Source: CAZYBG01 sp964645155 (lineage in GTDB: Bacteria > Pseudomonadota > Alphaproteobacteria > Rhodobacterales > Rhodobacteraceae). Taken from it: a DNA stretch of 30,229 nucleotides. A model generated the notes under the pieces. That model was not told the origin of the DNA, did no database searches, and saw only the letters and a program-made list of their open reading frames with translations. Positions within the stretch are counted from its first letter, which is position 1, and each line of letters opens with the position of its first letter. Where the stretch lies: contig CAZYBG010000032.1 of NCBI GenBank assembly GCA_964645155.1, positions 1 to 30,229 of the forward strand, given 5' to 3'. Both the position numbers and the translations under genes were made by a program. This document shows positions 1 through 8,746 of this stretch, one piece after another.

Positions 1-538
<538 letters not shown>

Positions 539-560
539 CGACCGAAACCGACTGTTTCAG

Positions 561-588
561 GAAGAGCCGGGGAAAGCCCCGGCTTTTC
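561..588 (+). terminator. Intrinsic terminator of acnA
   Basis: GCCGGGG (566-572) pairs perfectly with CCCCGGC (577-583) around an AAAG loop. It is followed by TTTT and preceded by AAGA, so it could work in both directions. It lies 27 bases after the acnA stop. Confidence 0.85.
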
Positions 589-624
589 CACAATTATAAC
601 ACCGAGCAGCGAGCAGATAGGCGC

Positions 625-717
625 ATGACACGCCACATCCCCGCCTTCCTCCGTTCAGCCCCCCGGCTCGAGTTCCTCGGCTTCGGCCTGCTGATCCTGG
701 CCGGGATCGGCGGCTAG
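625..717 (+). CDS. Possible 30-aa hydrophobic peptide
   Basis: The ORF runs from ATG at 625 to TAG at 715-717 and encodes 30 residues: a basic N-terminal half, then a hydrophobic tail (FLGFGLLILAGIGG). About 27 of 30 codons end in G or C, as in real genes here. A TATAAC hexamer at 595-600, inside the only AT-rich stretch nearby, could be a -10 box. The ribosome-binding site is weak. It could be a small membrane peptide or a chance ORF in the acnA/SDR gap. I do not recognise a family. Confidence 0.35.
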   Translation: MTRHIPAFLRSAPRLEFLGFGLLILAGIGG

Positions 718-723
718 TCCGGC

Positions 724-1509
724 TCACGACCGTCCCGGCGGCGCGGCTGCCCCGGCCGTGAGGCCGCCGTCCACCGTGAATTCGCCGCCGGTGATGTAGG
801 GCGCCTCGTCCGAAGCCAGAAGAACGGCCAGCGCCGCGACCTCCTCGGCCCGCCCGAAGCGATGGAGGGGCGTGTCGGCCACGAACTCCCCCATCCGGGC
901 CTCGCGCCCCGGCCCCTCGCCCAGCATCGACGCCCACATCGGCGTCAGGATTGCGCCGGGATGGATGGAGTTGCAGCGCACCCGCCAGCCTCGCCCGGCA
1001 GCATAGAGCGCGACCGACTTGGTGTGGTTTCGCACACCGGCCTTCGAGGCCGCGTAGGCCGCCGCGCCAGGCACGCCGACGAGGCCCGATCGCGAGGACA
1101 GGTTGATGATCGAGCCCTCGCCCCGTTCCGCCATCGCGGCGAGCGCGTAGCGGCAGCCCAGGAAACAGCCGTCGAGGTTCACCGCCATGACCCGGCGCCA
1201 GTCGGCGAGGCTGCCCTCCAGCGGGTCCTGCGGCGCGGCGCCATTCTCGAAGCCGATGATTCCGGCATTGTTGACAAGGACGTCGATCGCCGGCCAGGCG
1301 CGGGCGAGGGCCGTCCAGTCCGCTTCCTCCGCGACGTCGAGGCGGTGGTGCGGGGCGCCGAGGCGCCGGGCCTGCGTCGCGAGCACAGGCAGGTCGATAT
1401 CGGTCATCACGACGCGGGCGCCTTCGGCGAGAAACGCCTCGACGATGGCAAGGCCGATGCCGCGCGCGGCGCCGGTGACGACGCAGAGCTTGCCGTTCAT
1501 TCGTTGCAT
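724..1509 (-). CDS. SDR family oxidoreductase (classical short-chain dehydrogenase)
   Basis: A 261-aa NAD(P)-dependent dehydrogenase, cytosolic by sequence. Classical SDR features in order are the cofactor glycine motif TGAARGIG (about residues 12-19), an acidic residue after strand 2 (TDID) that suggests NAD preference, NNAG (about 84-87), the catalytic Ser in NLSSRSG, the catalytic YxxxK as YAASK, and a C-terminal GGEFTVDGG. The substrate cannot be deduced. The gene lies 150 bases downstream of ccmG on the same strand, so it may be read from that operon or separately. Two starts are possible (ATG at 1509 or 1500), neither with a clear Shine-Dalgarno sequence. I kept the longer form. Confidence 0.85.
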   Translation of the reverse strand: MQRMNGKLCVVTGAARGIGLAIVEAFLAEGARVVMTDIDLPVLATQARRLGAPHHRLDVAEEADWTALARAWPAIDVLVNNAGIIGFENGAAPQDPLEGSLADWRRVMAVNLDGCFLGCRYALAAMAERGEGSIINLSSRSGLVGVPGAAAYAASKAGVRNHTKSVALYAAGRGWRVRCNSIHPGAILTPMWASMLGEGPGREARMGEFVADTPLHRFGRAEEVAALAVLLASDEAPYITGGEFTVDGGLTAGAAAPPGRS

Positions 1510-1660
1510 GGGATGGTCCGTGGTCGGGAGGGAACTGCGCGGGCTGATCTCGCCTGCGGGCTCGGGCCGTCTCAGCGGCGGGCCGTCCTGTCCATGACAC
1601 GTGGCTCCTGCGGTCTTGCCGCCCGTCTAGGCCCGCCCTGCCACAAAGGCAAGCGGAACC

Positions 1661-2194
1661 TCAATCGGCCGCGGCCTCGATGGCGGGGCGGATCCGCGCC
1701 TCGAAGATCTCCCGCGTGACCGGCCCGGCGAAGCGCAGGCGGATCACGCCGTCGCCGTCGATCACGTAGGTCTCGGGCACGCCGTAGACGCCCCAGTCGA
1801 GCGCGGTGCGCCCGGCGGCGTCGGCCCCCATGGCGGCATAGGGGTTGCCGAGCTCGGCCAGAAAGCCGAGCGCGTTGTTCGCGTTGTCCTTGTAGTTGAT
1901 GCCGTAGACCGGGATGCCGTCGGCGGCGAGTTCCATCAGGATCGGGTGCTCGATCCGGCAGGGCGCGCACCAGCTTGCCCAGTAGTTCACCAGCTTCACG
2001 CCGTCCTCGCGCAGCGTCGCGTCGGTGAAGGGCGGGTCGTCGCCGAGCGCCGTCAGCGCCACCGGCGGCGCCGGCTGGCCCTCGCGCGCCGAGGGCAGTG
2101 CGTCGGGGTCCTCGCGCAGCATGCCGGCGGCGAACAGCCCGGCCAGCAGGGCGAAGATCGCCGGCGGCAGCAGGATCAGCGGCTTAACGGCCAT
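1661..2194 (-). CDS. ccmG: Thiol:disulfide interchange protein of cytochrome c maturation (DsbE/CcmG)
   Basis: A membrane-anchored periplasmic thioredoxin-fold reductant, 177 aa, that keeps apocytochrome c cysteines reduced for heme attachment. An N-terminal hydrophobic anchor (about residues 5-24) precedes the thioredoxin domain, with active site WCAPC (75-79) and the family cis-Pro loop GVYGVPETYVI. The reading frame also allows GTG at 2200, but ATG at 2194 has GGAG eight bases upstream, whereas that motif would sit only two bases from the GTG. It therefore overlaps the end of ccmD by a few bases and is probably translationally coupled to it. It is the last ccm gene in transcription order. 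Confidence 0.93.
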   Translation of the reverse strand: MAVKPLILLPPAIFALLAGLFAAGMLREDPDALPSAREGQPAPPVALTALGDDPPFTDATLREDGVKLVNYWASWCAPCRIEHPILMELAADGIPVYGINYKDNANNALGFLAELGNPYAAMGADAAGRTALDWGVYGVPETYVIDGDGVIRLRFAGPVTREIFEARIRPAIEAAAD

Positions 2195-2342
2195 CGGCAC
2201 GGCTCCTCGCCTCGGCCTCGTCGAGCGCCCGGCGCACCCGCGCCGCGCGCAGAAACGACAGCGCCACCAGCCCCGCGATCAGCGCCAGCGAGACGCCATA
2301 GGCGCTCAGCACCTCGACCGCGTAGGTTCCCAGATCCGGCAT
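2184..2342 (-). CDS. ccmD: Heme exporter protein D (CcmD)
   Basis: A 52-aa protein with one membrane segment (about residues 14-31) followed by a basic, then charged, cytoplasmic tail (RAARVRRALDEAEARSR). This is the size and topology of CcmD, which helps release holo-CcmE from the CcmABC complex. Its ATG overlaps the ccmC stop by one base (TGATG), and its end overlaps the ccmG start. CcmD sequences are poorly conserved, so the call rests mainly on length, topology and its position between ccmC and ccmG. Confidence 0.88.
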   Translation of the reverse strand: MPDLGTYAVEVLSAYGVSLALIAGLVALSFLRAARVRRALDEAEARSRADGR

Positions 2343-3079
2343 CAGGCCATCCGCTCCCGCGCCATCAGCGCCTTGAGCCGCCGGGCGCGGATCTCGGTCC
2401 GCGTCCGCATCAGGAGGAGCGCCACGAACAGCAGTACGAACCCGGCGATGCAGACGACGAGCGGCAGCCAGAACACGTCGTGCACGTTCTCCTCCCGGTC
2501 GAGCGAGAGCGAGGCGCCCTGGTGCAGGCCCTGGTTCCAGAACAGGACCGCGTAGCGCGAGAGCAGCGCGAAGACCGAGCCGACGAGGCAGAGGACGGCG
2601 GTCAGGTCGGCCGCGGTGTCGGGGTTCTCCACCGCCTCCCACAGCGCGACATAGCCGAGGTAGAACAGGAACAGGATCAGGAACGAGGTCAGCCGCGGAT
2701 CCCAGGCCCACCAGGTGCCCCACATCGGCTGGCCCCAGACCGCCCCGGTGAAGAGCGCGATCAGCGTCATGGTGATACCGACCGGCGCCGCGGCCTTGGC
2801 GGCCAGCGCGCTCACATGGTGGCGGCGGACGAGCCAGACCAGCGAGGCGGCGAGCATCATCACCCAGATGTTGATCGCCATCATCGCGGCGGGCACGTGC
2901 AGGTAGATGATCTTGACCGTCGAGCCCTGGCGGAAGTCGTCCGGCGTGAAGAAGAAGCCCCAGACGAGGCCCGCCGCCAGCGCGATCACGGCAAGGCCGG
3001 TGACCCACGGCAGCAGCCGGGCCGAGGTCTCCATGAACTTCTTCGGATTGGCATATTCCCAGACCGACATGGCCCTCAT
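2342..3079 (-). CDS. ccmC: Heme ABC transporter permease CcmC
   Basis: A 245-aa inner-membrane protein with six predicted membrane segments. It presents heme to the chaperone CcmE. The tryptophan-rich heme-handling motif is visible as WGTWWAWDPRLT (about residues 120-131). Two family heme-ligand histidines are in the expected places: H61 in IYLHVPAA and H185 in NQGLHQGAS. ATG at 3079 has GAGG six bases upstream. ATG at 3070 is possible but its spacing is poorer. There are 74 bases between the ccmB stop and this start, the widest gap inside the ccm block proper, so an internal promoter there is conceivable. Confidence 0.95.
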   Translation of the reverse strand: MRAMSVWEYANPKKFMETSARLLPWVTGLAVIALAAGLVWGFFFTPDDFRQGSTVKIIYLHVPAAMMAINIWVMMLAASLVWLVRRHHVSALAAKAAAPVGITMTLIALFTGAVWGQPMWGTWWAWDPRLTSFLILFLFYLGYVALWEAVENPDTAADLTAVLCLVGSVFALLSRYAVLFWNQGLHQGASLSLDREENVHDVFWLPLVVCIAGFVLLFVALLLMRTRTEIRARRLKALMARERMA

Positions 3080-3153
3080 CTACGGCCTCGGGCCGTGGCC
3101 AACAAGGGATTCGTCGGCGTCGCGCGGGCCGCAGGACCATCCGCCGCGCCGCC

Positions 3154-3810
3154 TCACCGGAGATTGATCCGGAGCGCGGCGGCGGCCGCGAACGGCAGGA
3201 CCGCGACGCTGCCGAGGCTGATGCCGGCGAGAAGGAGGAGCGGCGCACCCGCGTCGAGGCCCCCGGCCCCGCGGCGCACCGCCTCGGCGCCGAAGATCAG
3301 CGTCGGCACATAGAGCGGCAGGACGAGGAGCGAGAGCAGGAGCCCGCCCCGCTTGATCCCGACGGTCAGCGCGGCGCCGAAGGCGCCGATCACCGACAGC
3401 GCCGGCGTGCCGAGGCCGAGCGAGACGACGAGCCAGCCGAAGGCGGGCGCCGGCAGGTTCAGCAGCAGCCCCAGCACCGGCGCCGCGGCGGTGAGCGGCA
3501 GGCCGGTCGTGACCCAGTGCGCCAGCGCCTTGGCCGCAACGACGCCCTCGAGCGGCACCGGCGCCGTGGCGATCAGGTCGAGCGAGCCGTCCTCCCAGTC
3601 GGTCTGGAACAGCCGGTCGAGCGAGAGGAGCGCGGCGAGGAGCGCGCCGACCCAGAGGATGCCGCCGGCGATCGCGGCCAGCGTCGCCCCGGCCGGCCCG
3701 ACACCGAACGGAACCAGCGTCGCGACGATCAGGTAGAACGCGAGCGCCAGGCCGAAGCCGCCGCCCGAGCGGACGGCGAGGCGCAGGTCGCGGACGAGGA
3801 GCGACCTCAC
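3154..3810 (-). CDS. ccmB: Heme exporter protein B (CcmB)
   Basis: A 218-aa polytopic permease, partner of the CcmA ATPase in the CcmAB complex that uses ATP to release holo-CcmE. It has about six hydrophobic segments and family-typical stretches such as FQTDWEDGSLDLI, where CcmB interacts with CcmA. The start is GTG at 3810, and its first bases form a GTGA overlap with the ccmA stop. Translation is therefore probably coupled to ccmA. Length is normal for the family. Confidence 0.94.
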   Translation of the reverse strand: MRSLLVRDLRLAVRSGGGFGLALAFYLIVATLVPFGVGPAGATLAAIAGGILWVGALLAALLSLDRLFQTDWEDGSLDLIATAPVPLEGVVAAKALAHWVTTGLPLTAAAPVLGLLLNLPAPAFGWLVVSLGLGTPALSVIGAFGAALTVGIKRGGLLLSLLVLPLYVPTLIFGAEAVRRGAGGLDAGAPLLLLAGISLGSVAVLPFAAAAALRINLR

Positions 3811-4424
3811 CAGTCGTCCCCGAAGGCGGGCGCGGCGGCGCGGCCGGGGCGGAACGCCGACAGGTCGAGCCCGGTCGCCCGTGGCAGGCCGAGGTCGATA
3901 TGGGTCGCGATCACCACCGCCCCGCCGCCGGCGAGATGCGCGCCGACCGCGGCGGCGAAGAGCCCGACCGCGGCGGCGTCGAGCGACACGGTCGGTTCGT
4001 CGAGCGCCCAGACCGGCCGCCCGGTGACGAGCAGCCGCGCCAGCGCGAGCCGCCGCTTCTGCCCCGCCGACAGGTCGCCCGCCCGCCGGTCGGCCAGCGC
4101 CGCGATGCCGTAGGCGGCCAGCGCCGCCGGCACGTCGCCGCCGCCATGGAGCGCGGCCCAGAAGGCGAGGTTCTCGCGCGCGGTCAGCGTCGGCTTCAGC
4201 CCGTCGGCATGGGCGGCGTAGGCGATGGCCTCCGGCGGCGCCTCGATCTGGCCGGCAAGCGGCGGCTGCAGGCCGGCGAGCGTACGCAGCAGCGTCGTCT
4301 TGCCCGCCCCGTTCGGGCCGCGCAGGATCAGCGCGTCGCCCGGGCCGACGGCGAAGCCGACCCCGGCGAGGACGGGGATGCCGCCGCGCGCGCAGGAAAG
4401 CCCGGTGACCCGAAGAAGCGTCAT
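3807..4424 (-). CDS. ccmA: Heme ABC exporter ATP-binding protein CcmA
   Basis: A 205-aa cytoplasmic ABC ATPase. Walker A is GPNGAGKTT (residues 36-44), the signature is LSAGQ (118-122), and Walker B/D-loop is VWALDEPTVSLD (138-149), with a switch His in VIATHID. With CcmB and CcmC it drives heme handover to CcmE. It opens the ccmABCDG run. The gap of 119 bases to the upstream Mth938-like gene holds an 11-bp repeat array. No strong Shine-Dalgarno sequence precedes the ATG. Confidence 0.95.
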   Translation of the reverse strand: MTLLRVTGLSCARGGIPVLAGVGFAVGPGDALILRGPNGAGKTTLLRTLAGLQPPLAGQIEAPPEAIAYAAHADGLKPTLTARENLAFWAALHGGGDVPAALAAYGIAALADRRAGDLSAGQKRRLALARLLVTGRPVWALDEPTVSLDAAAVGLFAAAVGAHLAGGGAVVIATHIDLGLPRATGLDLSAFRPGRAAAPAFGDDW

Positions 4425-4508
4425 GCCGAGCGGCTTAGCCGATCGGCGCGAGCGCCGGAAGCGGCCTCGGACCTGACGGGATCCCGGCTCCGCCAGCGAC
4501 CGGACCGC

Positions 4509-4563
4509 GATGAGACGGCGATCAGGGCGGGATCAGACCCGGATCAGACCGGGATCAGGGCGG
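4509..4563. repeat. Five tandem 11-bp units (GATCAGRSCSG)
   Basis: Units start at 4509, 4520, 4531, 4542 and 4553. The last four begin with GATCAG and differ only at a few positions; the first is a degenerate GATGAGACGGC. The last two units form the 3' end of the Mth938-like coding sequence. On the minus strand each full unit reads ...TGATC, and because 11 is not a multiple of three, successive copies place TGA in all three frames. Confidence 0.85.
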
Positions 4564-4897
4564 CGGCGACCCGGCGGCCTTCCGAGAGAAGCACGTTGAA
4601 GCTGCGGCAGGCGGTGGGCGAGGCCATGATCTCGACCCCGACGCCGGCCGCCTCCAGCGCCGTGCGGAAGCCGGGCGGGATCGGCGCGATCTCGGCCCCG
4701 GTGCCGACGATCAGCACGTCGATCGTGCCCGTCGCGGCGAGCAGCGTCGCGCTGTCCTCGAAGCCGCCCCAGTGTGCCGCGCCGGCGGGCAGGACGAGCA
4801 GCGCGCCGCGCCGCACCTCGCCGCCGATGCGGAAGAAGCCGGGGCCGTAGCCCTCGATCGGCTTTCGGTCGGGATAGATGATCTCGGTCAGCTGCAT
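4544..4897 (-). CDS. Mth938-like domain-containing protein
   Basis: A 117-aa small globular protein of the Mth938/NDUFAF3 (DUF498) fold. Typical segments are FRIGGEVRRGALLVLP near the middle, VLIVGTGAEIAPIP (about residues 61-74), and MASPTACRSFNVLLSEGRRV close to the C terminus. Bacterial members lie next to secDF and ccm genes in related genomes, as here. A mitochondrial relative is a complex I assembly factor, but the bacterial role is not established. The start is 9 bases after the TSUP permease stop. Its final codons lie inside the 11-bp repeat array. Confidence 0.88.
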   Translation of the reverse strand: MQLTEIIYPDRKPIEGYGPGFFRIGGEVRRGALLVLPAGAAHWGGFEDSATLLAATGTIDVLIVGTGAEIAPIPPGFRTALEAAGVGVEIMASPTACRSFNVLLSEGRRVAAALIPV

Positions 4898-4906
4898 GGC
4901 CGGAAT

Positions 4907-5659
4907 CTAGGCCCAGACCGGCAGCCCGGCAACCAGCGCGGCGAGGATCACGCCATAGGCGACGCGGCGGTAGAGCGCCTCGCGCGCGGGGTCGAACAGC
5001 CGCTGCCCGATCAGGCCGCCGAGCCCGTAGGGCGGCGTCAGCAGAAGGCCAAGCCACAGCGCCGCCGGGCTCAGCGCGCCCTGAAGCGCCATCACCGGAA
5101 GGAGCAGGAGCGTGACGAAGGTGAGAAACACCAGCGTGTTCGCCCGCACCTCGCGCGCCGGCGCCCCGCCGCCGAGGTTGAGCAGGATGACGATAGGTCC
5201 CATCAGCCCGGTCGCCGCGCCGACCAGGCCGGTGGCCCCGCCGACGGCGGCGCGCAGCGCCGGATGCGGCGCCGCCGAGAACCGCCAGCCCGCCGCCATC
5301 GCCGCGAGCGTCACCGCCACCAGCGCCGAGATCGCGTAGCGGAGCACCGTCGGGTCGGCGGCGCGCAGCAGCCAGACCCCCGCCGGCATCATGGCAAGCG
5401 CGGCAGCGAGGAGGATCGCCACCGCCCGCCGGTCGGCCGCGGGCCAGGCGCGGGGCACCAGGGTCAGCGCCGAGATGACGGCGGTGCAGCTGAAGGCCGC
5501 GACCGCCACCTCGGGCGCCACGACAGCGGTGGCGAGCGGCATGAAGACCAGCGCCGAGCCGAAGCCGGCGAAGCCGTAGACGATGCCGGCGATCAGCGTT
5601 ACGGCGGCGAGCGGCCAGAGCCCCGGCAGCGCCAGGGCCGCCGCGAGGCCGTCAGGCAT
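4907..5659 (-). CDS. TSUP family permease (TauE/SafE type)
   Basis: A 250-aa membrane protein with about seven or eight hydrophobic helices. The N-terminal half has the family glycine-rich entry GIVYGFAGFGSALVFMPL (about residues 24-41), and the second half a weaker repeat beginning GGATGLVGAATGLMGPIV. Relatives move sulfite, sulfoacetate or other organosulfur anions, but the substrate here cannot be predicted. Its ATG overlaps the last eight bases of secF, which places it in the secDF transcript. Confidence 0.87.
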   Translation of the reverse strand: MPDGLAAALALPGLWPLAAVTLIAGIVYGFAGFGSALVFMPLATAVVAPEVAVAAFSCTAVISALTLVPRAWPAADRRAVAILLAAALAMMPAGVWLLRAADPTVLRYAISALVAVTLAAMAAGWRFSAAPHPALRAAVGGATGLVGAATGLMGPIVILLNLGGGAPAREVRANTLVFLTFVTLLLLPVMALQGALSPAALWLGLLLTPPYGLGGLIGQRLFDPAREALYRRVAYGVILAALVAGLPVWA

Positions 5660-6614
5660 CGGCGGCGGCAGGCTCGCCCGCCGCGGGATCCTTCGGCGGG
5701 CCGCGGTCGAGGCCGATGAACAGCACCACGTTCTTCGCCACGAAGACCGAGGAATAGGTGCCGACTATGATGCCCCAGGTGATCGCGAAGACGAAGCCGC
5801 GGATCACGTCGCCGCCGAGGATCAGGAGCGCGATCAGCGCGATCAGCGTGGTGAGGGAGGTCAGCACGGTGCGGCTGAGCGTCTCGTTCACCGACAGGTT
5901 CATCAGGTCGCGCAGCGGCACCTTCTTGTACTTGATGAGGTTCTCGCGCAGCCGGTCGAACACCACCACGGTGTCGTTGATCGAGTAGCCGAGGATCGTG
6001 AGCAGCGCGGCGACGATCGACAGGTCGAACTTGAGCTGGAAGAGGGCGAAGATGCCGATGGTCACGATCAGGTCGTGCACCAGCGCCGCGACCGCGCCCA
6101 CCGCGAACTGCCATTCGAACCTGAGCCAGATGTAGATCAGGATGCCGAAGGTCGCGCCGAGCACGGCGAGGATCGCCGAGGTGATGAGCTCTCCCGAGAC
6201 CTTGGGCCCCACCGACTCGACCGCAGGGAAGGTGATCGAGGGGTCGACGCCCTGCAGCGCCGCCTCGACCGCGGCGACGGTCTCGGGGCTGACCGCCTCG
6301 GTGCCGTCCTCGGCCTGGATGCGGATCTGCGCCACGTTCTCGTCGGGGCCGAAGGTCGGGTCGAAGACCTCGGTGATCAGCACGTCGCCGAGGCCGAGCG
6401 GCTGCAGCGCCTGCCGGTAGGCGCCGACGTCGACGGGCTGCTCGGCCTCGGTGCGGATCGTGGTGCCGCCCTGGAAGTCGATGCCGAAGTTGAGGCCCAG
6501 GGTGGCCCAGGCGACGAGCGAGAGGATCACCGCCACGACCGACGCGCCGAAGGTGAGCCGGGCGTTGCGGAAGAAGTCGATCGTGGTGTCGTCGGGAACG
6601 AGCTTGAGGCGCAT
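5652..6614 (-). CDS. secF: Protein translocase subunit SecF
   Basis: A 320-aa inner-membrane protein that forms the SecDF complex, using the proton gradient to pull exported proteins through the periplasm. Visible features are the first membrane segment followed by LNFGIDFQGGT (about residues 41-51), the periplasmic domain, and a C-terminal bundle with GYSINDTVVVFDRLREN, the conserved Asp/Arg region of SecF, and NETLSRTVLTSLTTL. It starts 12 bases after secD. Confidence 0.97.
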   Translation of the reverse strand: MRLKLVPDDTTIDFFRNARLTFGASVVAVILSLVAWATLGLNFGIDFQGGTTIRTEAEQPVDVGAYRQALQPLGLGDVLITEVFDPTFGPDENVAQIRIQAEDGTEAVSPETVAAVEAALQGVDPSITFPAVESVGPKVSGELITSAILAVLGATFGILIYIWLRFEWQFAVGAVAALVHDLIVTIGIFALFQLKFDLSIVAALLTILGYSINDTVVVFDRLRENLIKYKKVPLRDLMNLSVNETLSRTVLTSLTTLIALIALLILGGDVIRGFVFAITWGIIVGTYSSVFVAKNVVLFIGLDRGPPKDPAAGEPAAADA

Positions 6615-6626
6615 GGGCGCTTATCC

Positions 6627-8300
6627 TCAGACGTTGATGGTGCGCGGACGCCGGCGCTCGAACCAGGTGACCATGATGAGCCGGGTGACGAAGAAGGCGG
6701 TGAAGACCGAGGTGATGATGCCGATCCCGAGCGTGATCGCGAAGCCGCGCACGGGCCCGGCGCCGACGAGGTAGAGGATCGCCGCCGTCAGGAACGTCGT
6801 GATGTTGGCGTCGATGATCGCCGACAGCGCGCGCTCGTAGCCCAGCTCGATCGCCCGGGCGGGGCCGCGCGCGGTCCTCAGCTCCTCGCGGATGCGCTCG
6901 AACACCAGCACGTTGGCATCGACCGCCATGCCGATGGTCAGCACGATCCCGGCGATGCCGGGCAGCGTCAGCGTCGCGCCGATGGCCGAGAGCGCGCCGA
7001 AGATCAGCGCCACGTTGAGGCCGAGCGAGACCGTCGCGAACACGCCGAAGAGGCCGTAGGTCGCGATCATGAAGACCACGACCGCGACCATGGCGATCAG
7101 CGCCGCGATCCGGCCGGCATCGATTGAATCCTGCCCCAGTTCGGGGCCGACGGTGCGTTCCTCGAGGAAGGTCAGCTCGGCCGGCAGCGCGCCGGCCCGC
7201 AGCAGCACGGCAAGCTGCGTCGATTCCTCGACCGAGAAGGTGCCGGTGATGATCCCCGATCCGCCGGGAATGTGGTCCTGGATCACCGGCGCCGAGATCA
7301 CCTCGTTGTCGAGCACGATCGCGAACGGGCTGCCGATGTTCTCGGCCGTGTAGTCGCCGAACCTGCGTGCGCCCGAGGAGTTGAAGGTGAAGCTGACCGC
7401 CGGCCTGCCGTTCTGGTCGAACGACGGCTGCGCGTTGGTCAGCTCCTCGCCCGAGACGACCGGCGTCGGCTCGAGCACGTAGCTCACGCCCTCCTCGTCA
7501 AGCGCGGGCACGACCAGCGTGCGCTCCTCGCCCGCCGGCGCCTGCCCGTCGGTCGTGCGCGAGATCACCGGGTGGAAGGTCAGCCGCGCCGTGGTGCCGA
7601 TGATCTCCTTCAACTCGGCGGCCGAGCCGATGCCCGGCACCTGGATCAGGATGCGGTCGGACCCCTGGCGCTGGATCGTCGGCTCGCGGGTGCCGACCTC
7701 GTCGATCCGCCGCCGCACGATCTCGAGCGACTGCTGCACGGTGCGGTCGTCGGTGGCGCGCTGCTCCTCCTCGGACAGCGCGACGACGATCTCGTCGGGC
7801 CCGGCCCGGGTCACGACGAGGTCGGTCGAGCCCACGCCGGTCAGCGAGACGACCGGTCGGGCGAGGCCGTTCGCGACTTCGAGCGCGCGCGCCATGCCGG
7901 CGGGCTCGCCGATCCGCACGCGCAGCTCGGCCGGCGGCGAGGCGACGCGGCGGATCGCGCCGATCGTCGCGCGATCCTCGCGCAGCGCGTCGCGCAGTTC
8001 GGGCCAGAGCGCCTCCATCCGGTCGGCATAGACATCGGCCAGCTGCACCTCGGCGAGGAGATGTGCGCCGCCGCGAAGGTCGAGCCCGAGGTTGACCAGC
8101 CCCGAGGGCAGCCAGTCGGGCCAGGCGCTGCGCGCGGCCTCCTGCTCGGGCGTCGCGGTACCGCCGGCGGCCTCGATCGCGGCCACCGCGTCGTTATGCG
8201 CCTCGACCCGGCCATAGAAACCGTTCGGCAGCGCGAAGAGGATGCCGAGGGCGCAGATCGCCCAGATCAGCACCCGCTTCCAGAGGGCGATCTGCAGCAT
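6627..8300 (-). CDS. secD: Protein translocase subunit SecD
   Basis: A 557-aa partner of SecF. One N-terminal membrane helix leads to LGLDLRGGAHLLAEV, then a large periplasmic domain with RRRIDEVGTREPTIQRQG and a C-terminal five-helix bundle with the proton-relay region GMAVDANVLVFERIREE. Length is normal for alphaproteobacterial SecD. It starts only four bases after yajC, so the two are surely co-transcribed. Confidence 0.97.
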   Translation of the reverse strand: MLQIALWKRVLIWAICALGILFALPNGFYGRVEAHNDAVAAIEAAGGTATPEQEAARSAWPDWLPSGLVNLGLDLRGGAHLLAEVQLADVYADRMEALWPELRDALREDRATIGAIRRVASPPAELRVRIGEPAGMARALEVANGLARPVVSLTGVGSTDLVVTRAGPDEIVVALSEEEQRATDDRTVQQSLEIVRRRIDEVGTREPTIQRQGSDRILIQVPGIGSAAELKEIIGTTARLTFHPVISRTTDGQAPAGEERTLVVPALDEEGVSYVLEPTPVVSGEELTNAQPSFDQNGRPAVSFTFNSSGARRFGDYTAENIGSPFAIVLDNEVISAPVIQDHIPGGSGIITGTFSVEESTQLAVLLRAGALPAELTFLEERTVGPELGQDSIDAGRIAALIAMVAVVVFMIATYGLFGVFATVSLGLNVALIFGALSAIGATLTLPGIAGIVLTIGMAVDANVLVFERIREELRTARGPARAIELGYERALSAIIDANITTFLTAAILYLVGAGPVRGFAITLGIGIITSVFTAFFVTRLIMVTWFERRRPRTINV

Positions 8301-8304
8301 GATG

Positions 8305-8631
8305 TCAGGTACTGCTGGCCGGCTCGGTCTTCGAGACGACCTGCGAGATCGTGTGCTTGACCACGCGCACCTTGACGTTCGGCGCGATCTCGACCTCGAC
8401 CTCGCCGTCGTCCTTCACCTTGGTGACCTTGCCGATCAGGCCGCCCTGGGTCACCACCTCGTCGCCGCGGCGGAGGGCGGCCACCATGGCCTGATGCTCC
8501 TTCAGCTTCTTCTGCTGCGGCCGGATCAGCAGGAACCACATGATGGCGAAGATCAGGATCAGCGGGATGAAGCTCGCCAAGGCGCCTCCCGCGCCTCCGG
8601 CGGCTTGCGCATAGGCGGGCGTCACCAGCAT
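8305..8631 (-). CDS. yajC: Preprotein translocase subunit YajC
   Basis: A 108-aa single-span membrane protein associated with SecDF. The membrane helix is about residues 20-37 (FIPLILIFAIMWFLLI), followed by the family hallmark RPQQKKLKEHQ and a small cytoplasmic beta domain with GDEVVTQGGLIGKV. A clear Shine-Dalgarno sequence (AAGAGGA) precedes ATG 8631. It is the first gene of the sec/ccm run; the roughly 115 bases upstream should hold the promoter. Confidence 0.95.
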   Translation of the reverse strand: MLVTPAYAQAAGGAGGALASFIPLILIFAIMWFLLIRPQQKKLKEHQAMVAALRRGDEVVTQGGLIGKVTKVKDDGEVEVEIAPNVKVRVVKHTISQVVSKTEPASST

Positions 8632-8746
8632 GAGTATCCTCTTGTCTGGCCCAGCGGGGCCGTTTTCGAAATCGGCTGCAACCTAAGGTCGGGGGCAGGC
8701 GAAGGCAAGGCGGCGCAGGCACGGCGCCGATGCCGCCTGCGCGGCG

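Noticed and set aside
1572..1595. A seven-codon ORF (MDRTARR) with AGGAG upstream, before the SDR gene
   Set aside because: It is too short to judge, and no leader-type repeat of one amino acid or attenuator hairpin is seen nearby.
5583..7127. A 514-codon open frame on + opposite secF and secD
   Set aside because: It consists of Arg/Asp/His/Gly-rich low-complexity residues, the typical antisense of high-GC genes. SecF and SecD on the other strand are certain.
8648..8665. GGCCC-AGCG-GGGCC hairpin with GTTTT next to yajC
   Set aside because: The T-run is on the + strand, where no gene ends nearby, and the stem is only five pairs. It is probably part of the yajC leader.
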